This document shows, in pieces, positions 53,350-60,973 of a stretch of DNA of 64,000 nt. The number at the start of each line of letters is the position of its first letter. The stretch's first letter is position 1. The stretch is from an uncultured Lachnospiraceae bacterium (GTDB taxonomy: Bacteria > Bacillota > Clostridia > Lachnospirales > Lachnospiraceae): positions 106,493 to 170,492 of the forward strand of contig CAMNTM010000005.1 of NCBI GenBank assembly GCA_946558465.1, read 5' to 3'. The notes beneath the pieces were generated by a model. That model was not told the DNA's origin and did no database searches. It was given only the letters and a program-made list of their open reading frames with translations. Position numbers and translations under genes: made by a program.

Positions 53350-53912
53350 AGGTTTTTGAAGATTTATTATCTGGAATGTTAAAGGCGTTTCCGCATTTTC
53401 TGGTAAAACAATTAAAAGATTTTCACAACCTTTATAGAGCCAGCAGATATAAAGTATATGACAATCATAAATATATTTTGCCGGATTCTGAACACGCAAA
53501 AGATAATCGCTGGAATGATGATGGGATTCCATTCCTTTATTTATCGTATGATAACGATAACAAGAATTGTGGAGAAATAAAACAAGCAAAAAGAACCTGT
53601 TTTGAAGAAATTAGGGCAAAGGATGGGGAAGAATTATCCGTGTGCAGATTTAAAGCGGTTCATAGGAGAACTAAAATATTAGATTTATCTTTTAATGAAA
53701 TTAATTATGATGAACAGGTGGGCAAACTAAATGCTTTAGAACCCATCTATAAAAATCAGATGATGAAGTCCATTCAGACAAATACAAAAATGAAAAAACG
53801 TCTGGAGGGATATGCTAAAGCAAAAGATGAAGAAGCATTTATGATTGAACTGGAGAAAATCCAGAAGAAATTAGGAATAGACGTAAAAATGCACCGGGAT
53901 GTGCAATGGTAG
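53310..53912 (+). pseudogene. RES-domain-like toxin, first part, interrupted by TAG
   Basis: The frame gives LYRASRYKVYDNHKYILPD, then NRWNDDGIPFLYLSYD with the RES-type Arg...Gly...Tyr pattern, and CGEIKQ with a Glu. RES toxins consume NAD+. The frame stops at TAG 53910-53912, but continues without a shift in the next entry. No clear ribosome site is present at its ATG. The family call is moderate. Confidence 0.5.
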
Positions 53913-54206
53913 TTATCAGTTATTTTGATAGGAAATATCTGCGATGCTATTTTTTATGCTGTTGATAAGGAGGATGATCCAGATTTAGAGGCATATATTC
54001 CGTTTAGGGCATTTAGCAGATATCTGATAGCTAATGGTTTTGGTGGTGTGGCTTATCGTAGTACAAGGATGCAGAAAATAGGTTTACACGGAAAATGTCT
54101 TACCCTTTTTGATAAAGAAGATGCCACATTTATAGATGGAGAGATGGAGGTATACAGGTATCACCAAGATAAATGTGAGTTTATAAAAAAATATTACAAC
54201 ATATGA
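53913..54206 (+). pseudogene. RES-domain-like toxin, last part
   Basis: The same frame after the TAG: VILIGNICDAIFYAVDKED, then FSRYLIANGFGGVAYRSTR, which resembles the RES C-terminus (Gly-Phe-x-Gly-x-x-Tyr-x-Ser-x-Arg). It ends at TGA 54204-54206, followed by a terminator. Together with the previous entry it would be a single gene of about 300 codons. Confidence 0.5.
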
Positions 54207-54270
54207 TCAAATAGTATAGACTGAACATCTATAAAAAATTTTCAACAAAATTTCATATTTCTGGTTGTAG

Positions 54271-54310
54271 CCCCCTCACTTTTTCCTTTGTATAAGTGAA
54301 GGGGTTTTTT
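54271..54310 (+). terminator. terminator after the RES-like gene
   Basis: CCCCCTCACTT (54271-54281) pairs with AAGTGAAGGGG (54294-54304) with one bulge, then TTTTTT. Confidence 0.82.
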
Positions 54311-54561
54311 ACTGCCCCTGCTGTTCTTTGACAACTGAATACCCAGCATTTCTTTTACACCCCTTCTGCTGTTGGACGAAATCCGGCAAGCCACATGAGC
54401 GGATGCAGGCAGAAAAAGCCAGCATCACAAATGGCTCAGACGGTATGGCGCATCCATGCCGAGGGCGGGGACAGGCAGGAGCAATCATGGTACTTCTGTT
54501 CTGGTGTGAACCAGAGCAGCCCGGTGTGAACCACGGGGAGGTGAAATTCCTATGAGGCCAA
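54311..54561. other. stretch without a supported gene
   Basis: Open frames exist on both strands, but none has a ribosome site or protein-like features. It holds a direct repeat, GGTGTGAACCA, at about 54501 and 54520. It probably belongs to the same mobile element as the integrase remnant that follows. Confidence 0.5.
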
Positions 54562-54825
54562 ATGCATGGCCGGAAGAGATGTTCCCAGAGGCGGGAGCCT
54601 GTTGTTTTTGAAGATATGTATTCCCATGCAATCCGGCATACGTTCTGCAGCCGATGTTTTGAGGCAGATATGCAGCCCAAAGTAGTGCAGAGTATTATGG
54701 GACATCAGCACTATAGTACAACTATTGATATTTATACCCATGTTACCGATGCAAAGTTTGAGGAAGAAATAGATAAGTTTGGACTGGCATTAGGGGGAGA
54801 CTTTGGAAATATCATATACATTTGA
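54562..54825 (+). pseudogene. C-terminal fragment of a tyrosine recombinase (integrase)
   Basis: About 70 residues of an integrase tail: SHAIRHTFCSRCFEADMQPK with the HxxR box, IMGHQHYSTTIDIYTHVTD with the second His and the nucleophile Tyr. This matches Tn916-type integrases. The N-terminal two thirds, including the first catalytic Arg, are missing. A remnant of a conjugative element or prophage. After it, to 55070, I see nothing. Confidence 0.82.
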
Positions 54826-55071
54826 ACCTAAGTGAAGCAGAAGTAAGAAAGGATAAATGATATGACCGTATGGATATATAAATATTTTTATTTCAAGGCG
54901 CATAGCTTGAAAATAAAAACAGAGGCTGCATCAATCATCATAAATAAGAATAAAGTCTTTACTTCATAACAAAATAATAGTATAATTTTATAAAAAGATT
55001 GATATGAAAGACGGTTTCCAGTAATGGCACAAGAAAGAAAAATATAACAAAAATTGAAGGGAGAGAAGATT

Positions 55072-55338
55072 ATGCTTATAAAAGCATCGGCGGCACTGAG
55101 AAATGATTATGCATCGATATCTGCACTGGCAAAGGAAACAAAAGAACCCATATATATTACCAAGAATGGGGAAGGCGACTTAGTATTAATGAGCATAGAT
55201 GCTTTTGAGAAGCGGGAACAGATGCTGCAGTTAAGAGCAAGGGTACTTCAGGCAGAACAGGAACGAATAGATGGAAAGTCGACAATCAGTGTGTCAGAGG
55301 CAAGAAAACGTCTAAGGGAGAGAGCCAGTGAAGCATAG
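55072..55338 (+). CDS. Phd/YefM-type antitoxin
   Basis: An 88-residue antitoxin. The N-terminal DNA-binding fold is clear (IKASAALRNDYASISALAKE, PIYITKNGEGDLVLMSIDAFE); the C-terminal part is a charged helix that would wrap the toxin. The start is ATG 55072, with GGGAGAGAAG upstream. It overlaps the toxin gene by 11 bases. It probably represses its own operon. Confidence 0.92.
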   Translation: MLIKASAALRNDYASISALAKETKEPIYITKNGEGDLVLMSIDAFEKREQMLQLRARVLQAEQERIDGKSTISVSEARKRLRERASEA

Positions 55339-55636
55339 GGTGGAAATTTTGCCTTCCGCATGGGAGGATTTGAAAAAAATAGAAGATTACTATATCCTTC
55401 AGTTTGATGTGCAGACAGCATTGAAAGTCAGCGATCATATTTTAGATACCATTGAACGTCTGGAGCAGTTTCCCGATTCCGGTTCGGCTACCCCGGACGA
55501 TTGGCTGAATGAGCAGGGATATCGGATGGTAATCTGCAAAAAACATATTGCCATATATCGGGTTATTCATGAAACCGTATATGTATATCATATCGCAGAT
55601 ACGCAGACGGATTACACAAAGTTATTTTACGGGTAA
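55328..55636 (+). CDS. ParE/RelE-type toxin
   Basis: A 102-residue toxin. Marks are EILPSAWEDLKKIEDYYILQ, LEQFPDSGSATPDD and YRMVICKKHIAIYRVI, ending VYVYHIADTQTDYTKLFYG. ParE acts on gyrase, RelE on mRNA; the sequence does not decide. The start is GTG 55328 inside the antitoxin gene. Intact. Confidence 0.92.
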   Translation: MKHRVEILPSAWEDLKKIEDYYILQFDVQTALKVSDHILDTIERLEQFPDSGSATPDDWLNEQGYRMVICKKHIAIYRVIHETVYVYHIADTQTDYTKLFYG

Positions 55637-55684
55637 GTGGTATTAACAAGATGGCATAAACAGAGGACAGGAGAGAATAACCAT

Positions 55685-55849
55685 ATGTGTAAGGCAGAAG
55701 ATGATACTTTCGCATCCGATGAGGATATATTAAACATTTCTAAAAGACTGACCAGACAAAATAAAGAGGCATACGAGGTACTTACAAAACAAGTGAATCC
55801 CCATCAGAACCGGGTAGGAAGTTTGGAAGGACCAACTGAAAATAGATAG
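55685..55849 (+). CDS. small hypothetical protein
   Basis: 54 residues: CKAEDDTFASDEDILNISKR is followed by LTRQNKEAYEVLTK, then a tail that looks unrelated. GGAGAG lies about 11 bases before the ATG. Short proteins with this Ser-Asp-Glu-Asp start occur beside toxin-antitoxin genes, possibly as a truncated antitoxin. Function unknown. Confidence 0.4.
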   Translation: MCKAEDDTFASDEDILNISKRLTRQNKEAYEVLTKQVNPHQNRVGSLEGPTENR

Positions 55850-55962
55850 ATTTGACCAACTCCGAACCTACCTGGCCAACTTTCCGTTTTGACCAATTCA
55901 GAGAAAGAAATCACAGGCAGAAAACAGACAAAAGAACCTGACCAATCAAAAAGTTGGTCAAC
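55830..55962. repeat. iteron-like GACCAACT motifs
   Basis: GACCAACT-type motifs at 55830, 55854, 55874 (GGCCAACT), 55891 (GACCAATT) and 55940 (GACCAAT), and an inverted copy AGTTGGTC at about 55952. They are 17-50 bases apart, in a gap without a gene. Confidence 0.45.
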
Positions 55963-56262
55963 CGTAAATTCCACCAAGAGAAAACAACGGAAAAACGCCG
56001 GTTTTTCAGGAAAGTTACTAGATCAGCTTGGATAATTCGCATTTCTTTTGAAACGGCAGTATATGTGTTTGATGATCCTTATTATATAGAAATGTTTGAT
56101 TTTGAGCATAGTGTTAATGAAGATAGATATATTGCAATAGGGAAAGTCGGAGATGTGTTGTTTGTAGTATTTACAGAACGAAAGGAAACAATTCGATTAA
56201 TTTCAGCCAGACTTGCAACAAATGCAGAAAAGGAGCTTTATTATGACCAGAACATTAATTAG
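55954..56262 (+). pseudogene. BrnT-like toxin with lost N-terminus
   Basis: The last 65 residues are BrnT: SFETAVYVFDDPYYIEMFD, DRYIAIGKVGDVLFVVFTER and IRLISARLATNAEKE. BrnT is a ribonuclease toxin. The expected first 20-25 residues (Asp-Trp-x3-Lys-x2-N-x2-K-H) are replaced by unrelated sequence, and the frame opens at a TTG inside a repeat. It overlaps the BrnA gene as in intact pairs. Confidence 0.75.
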
Positions 56263-56421
56263 TGAAAGTGGGCAAAAACCTACGGAGGAACAATTGAAAG
56301 AGGTAGAAGAGGCGAAAAAAGTCCTATTAACTTCGATGAGGACTGTGGAGAATTGTCGCTAGCTATGATGAAGGCGTTTAAGAGTGCGGTGGTGCAAAGG
56401 AATCGCAAGAAGAAAGCTTAG
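56243..56421 (+). pseudogene. BrnA-like antitoxin with a frameshift in an A run
   Basis: From ATG 56243 the frame reads KPTEEQLKEVEEAKK, and stops at 56362. One base back, at the A6 run 56318-56324, the sequence continues SPINFDEDCGELSLAMMKAF then KSAVVQRNRKKK to TAG 56419-56421, which is the expected BrnA ending. A one-base deletion in the A run, or a programmed -1 shift there, explains it. A second copy of the end lies near 56840. Confidence 0.75.
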
Positions 56422-56570
56422 AAATTTGGGGGATGGAGTTGAAAAAGCATTGATTCAGAGCCGTTAAAAAACACTGCAAAGCTAGTAAAATGCATAGTTT
56501 CGGGGATATGCGGCCGGGACGGGGAAAAGGGAAAGTTCGCAAAACAGATGGGCAAATAAGAGAAGTCTGC
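56422..56570. repeat. 149-bp direct repeat, right copy
   Basis: It matches 51804-51952 over its full length without gaps. It starts at the base after the restored brnA stop. In the reverse direction both copies are open in one frame, but the changes are not conservative. Confidence 0.85.
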
Positions 56571-56590
56571 CTGGTTATTTTGAATGAAGA

Positions 56591-56634
56591 AACCCTTGTG
56601 GATGGTGTGTGAATGCCATTTGCGAGGGTTTTAT
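56591..56634 (+). terminator. repeated hairpin, copy 2
   Basis: AACCCTTGTGGATGG (56591-56605) pairs fully with CCATTTGCGAGGGTT (56616-56630), counting G-U pairs, then TTTT. Same family as the hairpin after tsf. Confidence 0.8.
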
Positions 56635-56675
56635 ACATTTTCTAGAGTAATATTTGAAAAGACACCGACGGAGTT

Positions 56676-56903
56676 ATGAGCAGAGTTTGTCTACAAAAAA
56701 TATTGCAATTTACTCATTTAAAGGTGGAAGATTTTGTGGAAGTATTAGATATTTCGGCGCATGAACCGGAAAGGCGGCTTTCTAAACTGATCATTCCGTT
56801 AGTTACTAATTTTGGGGAAATACGTAAGTTTATGGGAATGGAGAATTGTCGTCAGCCATGGGGAAGGCGTTTAAGAGTACAGTTGTGCAAGGGAACGCTG
56901 TGA
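56676..56903 (+). pseudogene. fragment ORF ending in a second brnA remnant
   Basis: The frame starts MSRVCLQKILQFTHLKVEDF and is not recognised. Its last 60 bases (about 56838-56900) closely match the end of brnA at 56345-56405: GGAGAATTGTCG, AAGGCGTTTAAGAGT and GTGCAA occur in both, in another frame here. This is residual duplicated DNA. Confidence 0.45.
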
Positions 56904-57030
56904 ATGTTGAGGGCATACTGCGAAAGCGATATGCCCTTAATATGTATTATTGATTTTGTGAAAATAAAAATATTTGTAACGAAACTATCTTTTCTTCGAC
57001 TAACCTATGAAAAGAAGGAGGTGAGCAGTT

Positions 57031-57510
57031 CTGGACTACGAAAAATTATATCATTCATACTATCTGCAAGTGTATTCTTATGTTATGACAATTATAAAAA
57101 ATCAGTCTTCTGCAGAAGAAATAACTCAAAACACATTTTTTAAGGCAATGACAGCGAAAAAACAATTTAAGGGTAATTCTAGTGAACTTACATGGTTATG
57201 TGGAATTGCAAAGCATCTTGCAATTGATGAATGTCGAAAAAACACAAAGTTATCGGAATTAGATGAAGGAGTGTCAGCATCAACAGCTGATATAGAAAAA
57301 GCGGCAGAGGATAAAGATACTGCTCTTCAAATTCATCTGATACTTCACGAACTGCAGGAACCCTATAAAGAAGTATTTCAGTTAAGAGTATTCGGAGAAT
57401 TATCATTTTCGCAAATAGGAATGATTTTTCGGAAAACAGAAAACTGGGCGAGAGTTACTTATCATAGGGCGAGGCTGAAAATTCAAGAAAGGATGGCAGA
57501 AAATGAATAA
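57031..57510 (+). CDS. ECF-type RNA polymerase sigma factor
   Basis: About 159 residues. Region 2: DYEKLYHSYYLQVYSYVMTI and SAEEITQNTFFKAM. Region 4: LHELQEPYKEVFQLRVFGEL, FSQIGMIFRKTENWARV. The conserved start lies before the ATG at 57070; the in-frame codon nine bases after GGAGG is CTG 57031, and a stop at 57022 prevents anything earlier. So either CTG is used or a start was lost. It overlaps the anti-sigma gene by eight bases. Confidence 0.88.
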   Translation: MDYEKLYHSYYLQVYSYVMTIIKNQSSAEEITQNTFFKAMTAKKQFKGNSSELTWLCGIAKHLAIDECRKNTKLSELDEGVSASTADIEKAAEDKDTALQIHLILHELQEPYKEVFQLRVFGELSFSQIGMIFRKTENWARVTYHRARLKIQERMAENE

Positions 57511-58495
57511 AAATAATTTTAACGAATGTGGTGTTGTGCAAGACTTACTTCCGCTTTATTATGATAATGCCTGCACTCCCGCTAGTAGAAAAATGGTGGA
57601 ACAGCATTTAATGATTTGCGAGAAATGTAGAAAAACATATGAAGAATTGAAAAATACTACGATTGATACAGTTATGGAAAGTGAATCAGCAGGCATTTTG
57701 GAGAGACACGCAAGGAAAGAAAGAAATATGGCATACAAGGCAGGAATTGTGATAGCTTTTTTGCTATTGGTTCCGATTGTGATTACGTTCATTATATCAG
57801 TGAATAATGGGGGCGGGTTAGGAGTTTTTGCAGTATTAACGGCTTCTATGATGTTGGCGGCCTCATTGGTAGTTGTTCCGCTTGTTTCTAGGCAGAAAAG
57901 AATGATAAAAAGTATATTAACAAGCGTTATATCGTTACTTTTTATATTTTTTTTCGTAGACCAAATGAATGGAGGAGGACAATTTATTTTGTGGTCAATA
58001 CCAACGATTTTTGGACTGTCTATTGTATTTTTTCCGTTGGTAATCAGAAATATAGCATTGCCGCCAGTTCTGTCTGATAAAAAAGCGTTGATTATGATGA
58101 CGTGGGATACATTATGGCTTTTTCTTACAATTTTTGAAGTGTGTAATCATTCGGGTGATGTAGAAGGAATGAGAGCAGGCTATACGGTTTCACTTATTCT
58201 TATGACAGGAGTATGGTTTGTTTTCTTGATCGCAAGATATCTTCCAGTAAATGTATGGATAAAAGCAGGAATGATTTCAATTATAGGTTGTATTTGGACG
58301 GTATTTACAAATGATGTGTATGTATATTTTATGGAACATAAAAAGCAGCTGACAATTCTTGCGACTGATTTTTCTGACTGGTCAAATACAACTTGTTATA
58401 ACGCAAATGTCTTTACCTTAACCTTAATTTTTGGAGGCATAATAGGTGGTTTGTTACTAATGTACGGAATTATAAATATGAAGCGAAAACGGTAG
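57503..58495 (+). CDS. anti-sigma factor, zinc-finger, membrane-bound
   Basis: A 330-residue protein. The N-terminal anti-sigma zinc finger is at about 8-50 (VVQDLLPLYYDNACTPASRK, HLMICEKCRKTYEEL, giving H-x3-C-x2-C). About seven to eight membrane segments follow from residue 78. It should hold the preceding sigma factor at the membrane until a signal arrives. The many membrane segments suggest that it senses the envelope directly. Confidence 0.85.
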   Translation: MNKNNFNECGVVQDLLPLYYDNACTPASRKMVEQHLMICEKCRKTYEELKNTTIDTVMESESAGILERHARKERNMAYKAGIVIAFLLLVPIVITFIISVNNGGGLGVFAVLTASMMLAASLVVVPLVSRQKRMIKSILTSVISLLFIFFFVDQMNGGGQFILWSIPTIFGLSIVFFPLVIRNIALPPVLSDKKALIMMTWDTLWLFLTIFEVCNHSGDVEGMRAGYTVSLILMTGVWFVFLIARYLPVNVWIKAGMISIIGCIWTVFTNDVYVYFMEHKKQLTILATDFSDWSNTTCYNANVFTLTLIFGGIIGGLLLMYGIINMKRKR

Positions 58496-58603
58496 AGGAG
58501 GTATAAAGCAGGACGGCCTTCCCAATCAAAATATTTGATGAAGGAATTCCCTCTCAAAGCCATACCAGTTATGCCAGTATCTCAGAGTGGAAATAAGAAT
58601 GAG

Positions 58604-58647
58604 AACCCTTGCAAGTGGCGTGTAAGCGTCATTTATAAGGGTTTTTG
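58604..58647 (+). terminator. repeated hairpin, copy 3
   Basis: AACCCTTGCAAGTGG (58604-58618) pairs with TCATTTATAAGGGTT (58629-58643) with one mismatch, then TTTTT. Third copy of the tsf-type hairpin. The rest of the gap to 58735 shows no gene. Confidence 0.8.
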
Positions 58648-58734
58648 GCTTGATTTCTCAATGGATGGTGTTATTTAGATAAAAATATGATATAGTTAGA
58701 CAAAGTAAATTTAATAAATTTGGAGGGCGGGAGA

Positions 58735-58986
58735 ATGCTGGAATTTAAGTATGATACGCAGCTTTTAATTGAAGGTGAAAATCTTGATGAGGATGAAATA
58801 AGCAGATATTTTACAGAAAATTTTAAAGGTGACTGTCTGCTGGCGGTAGGGGATGAGGAATTGATAAAAATTCATTTTCATACAAATGAGCCGTGGAAAG
58901 TATTGGAATATTGTGCAGGCGTAGGAGAAATTTATGATGTTGTTATTGAAGATATGGACAGGCAGGCAAGAGGATTAAAGGGATAG
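58735..58986 (+). CDS. small protein with FakA/YloV-like subdomain
   Basis: 83 residues. The segment GDCLLAVGDEELIKIHFHTN then EPWKVLEYCAGVGEIYDVVI closely resembles the middle domain of FakA/YloV (fatty acid kinase; 'GDSLVVVGDDEIIKVHIHT'). The Dak2 kinase domain and the rest of FakA are not here. GGAGGGCGGG precedes the ATG. It may be a stand-alone regulator or binding domain. It is followed by a hypothetical gene 25 bases away. Confidence 0.65.
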   Translation: MLEFKYDTQLLIEGENLDEDEISRYFTENFKGDCLLAVGDEELIKIHFHTNEPWKVLEYCAGVGEIYDVVIEDMDRQARGLKG

Positions 58987-59011
58987 ATATATATTTACGG
59001 AGGCGGGAGAG

Positions 59012-59521
59012 ATGGGAGTGTTCGGCGGCTTTAAAAGTAAAAAAGGAAGTATCAGTATTGATATAATAAAAGGCAAAGGCTGCCGGCAGAAATATTTTAA
59101 TGAGTGTAAATATATCTGGAAAAATTATGTGCCCGAATACGGCCAGGCAAAATGTCTGCAGGGGGAATTACTTCGTGAAATAGAGAAGATCCGCTGTGAG
59201 GCGCAGGATAATGGCAATATAAATTGGGATGAAGATTATTCTTGTTTTTGTGATTTTATCAGCAAAGCATTGTCAGAGCAGGAAATATTTTCTGAAACGG
59301 AAAAGGAAGAAATCATTTTAATTATGTCATATATAAAAGAGTGCGGAGAATATGCCCGGAAATTTAATAGCGGTGCAGTCTCAGAGAGAGACGTTGATAT
59401 AGAGAAAATCGCATACGTAAAGGATAATCTCTATGATATCATTTGTGATAAAATCGGAAAGCTGCAGAGATCATATCACAAGCCGTTGTATTATGAGCAA
59501 AATGACAGAATTAAAAGGTAA
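59012..59521 (+). CDS. hypothetical protein
   Basis: 169 residues, mostly helical and charged, with eight Cys spread over the length (GCRQKYFNECKY, AKCLQGELL, YSCFCDF). No signal peptide or membrane segment and no family that I recognise. GGAGGCGGGAGAG lies before the ATG. It is probably an operon with the FakA-like small gene. Confidence 0.7.
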   Translation: MGVFGGFKSKKGSISIDIIKGKGCRQKYFNECKYIWKNYVPEYGQAKCLQGELLREIEKIRCEAQDNGNINWDEDYSCFCDFISKALSEQEIFSETEKEEIILIMSYIKECGEYARKFNSGAVSERDVDIEKIAYVKDNLYDIICDKIGKLQRSYHKPLYYEQNDRIKR

Positions 59522-59541
59522 ATCAAAGCCTTTTCCGTTTT

Positions 59542-60780
59542 TCAAAACGGATGAATAAATAGCCCGCTTAAAAGCTTTGGCTCAAACCAGGTGGACTTCG
59601 GAGGCATAAGCCGTCCTGCATCTGCAACAGACAGAAGCTCTTCCATAGAAGTCGGGTACATAGAAAATGCAGCGCCGTCCTTTTGTGCGTCAACAGCTTT
59701 AGAAAGAGTTTCAAGTCCTCGGATTCCGCCGATAAACCGGATGCGGGGATTCGTCTTTGGGTCCTTGATTCCAAGTAAAGGATCTAAAATTAAATCCTGC
59801 AGAATCGACACATCCAGCCCGTTTACCGGGTCGTCAGATAGGAAAGCAGAATTTACCTTTAGAAGATACCAGGAACCGTTTCCATACAGTCCGATTTCAC
59901 CCTTTCGGACTGGATGCACAGCTTGTTTTCCTATTTTTTCCACCTTAAAGCGGGTTTTTATCAATGTAAGAAATTCTTCGAACATATAGCCGTTCAGGTC
60001 TGAAACAACGCGGTTGTAATCATAAATCTGAAGCTCTTCTGAGGCAAATAAAACAGAGAGAAAATAGTTGAATTCTTCATTTCCGGTATAGCGGGGATTT
60101 TCACTGCGGCGTTTTAGTCCCACTTTTACTGCTGACGCTGCCCGGTGATGTCCGTCAGCAATATAGACATTGTCGATGGTTTGAAAGATCTGATAAATGC
60201 TGTGAATCGTATCTGCGTCGGCAATTTTCCAGACCTGATGGCGAACCTGATCCTCCATCGTGAAATCATAGAGAGGTTCTTCCTGTTTTACTGCATTCAG
60301 GATGCGGCTAAGACGGGGCTTTTGATGGTATGTAAGAAAAATCGGACCGGTCTGAGCGTTTAGAGTATCTACATGGCGTATTCGGTCTAATTCCTTATCT
60401 TCTCTTGTGTTCTCGTGTTTTTTAATCCGATCCTCCAGATAATCATCAATGGAGGCGCAGCCCACAAGTCCGGTTTGGGTCCGGCCATTCATAGTTAGTG
60501 TGTAAATATAGTAGCAGGATGTTTTATCCTGAATAAATGAGCCGTCAGAGCGCATGGACTCCAAGAGGCTGCGGGCTTTATCATAGACAGCCTGAGAATA
60601 CATGTCGGTATTTTCAGGAAACTGAGTTTCTGCCCGGTCGATTCTTAAAAATGACAGAGGGCGGGAGCTCACTGCTTCTCGTGCTTCTTGGCCGCTGTAT
60701 ACATCATAAGGCAGAGCGGCAATAGAGGAAGCAAGCTCTTTTGCAGGACGCACAGCCTGAAAAGGTCGGATGACAGTCAT
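59542..60780 (-). CDS. DUF1015 family protein
   Basis: A 412-residue protein of the DUF1015 family: MTVIRPFQAVRPAKELASSI, PYDVYS, KHENTREDKELDRIRH and the motif YIADGHHRAASAVKVG near residue 200. The family is common in anaerobes, often beside serA/serC; a function is not settled. The start is ATG 60780, with AAAGGAG 10 bases upstream; the frame could be longer but without a ribosome site. A small CCGTTTT/AAAACGG hairpin overlaps its end. Confidence 0.9.
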   Translation of the reverse strand: MTVIRPFQAVRPAKELASSIAALPYDVYSGQEAREAVSSRPLSFLRIDRAETQFPENTDMYSQAVYDKARSLLESMRSDGSFIQDKTSCYYIYTLTMNGRTQTGLVGCASIDDYLEDRIKKHENTREDKELDRIRHVDTLNAQTGPIFLTYHQKPRLSRILNAVKQEEPLYDFTMEDQVRHQVWKIADADTIHSIYQIFQTIDNVYIADGHHRAASAVKVGLKRRSENPRYTGNEEFNYFLSVLFASEELQIYDYNRVVSDLNGYMFEEFLTLIKTRFKVEKIGKQAVHPVRKGEIGLYGNGSWYLLKVNSAFLSDDPVNGLDVSILQDLILDPLLGIKDPKTNPRIRFIGGIRGLETLSKAVDAQKDGAAFSMYPTSMEELLSVADAGRLMPPKSTWFEPKLLSGLFIHPF

Positions 60781-60973
60781 AAGTAATACTCCTTTTTTGG
60801 AAAATAATATAGTATGCGTTTGTTCTATGCCAGGCCCTATTATAAGCACAAAGTAAATGTGGCAGCATTTGGAATTGCCTGTTAAAAGAATAAATGTATT
60901 TTAACATATCCAGAAAAAGCGGGCAATATGTATTTGGTTATTATCCAGAGGTATAATTTTAGAGGAAAATCGT

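Noticed and set aside
50314..53912. Genome-wide reassignment of TAG to an amino acid
   Set aside because: rpsB, tsf, gltB and the Sec-protein gene all end in TAG, so TAG is a normal stop in this genome; only island-specific suppression remains open.
54309..54680. Minus-strand ORF of 123 codons opposite the integrase fragment
   Set aside because: The Cys/Arg/His-rich composition and the antisense position over real integrase sequence mark it as a shadow frame.
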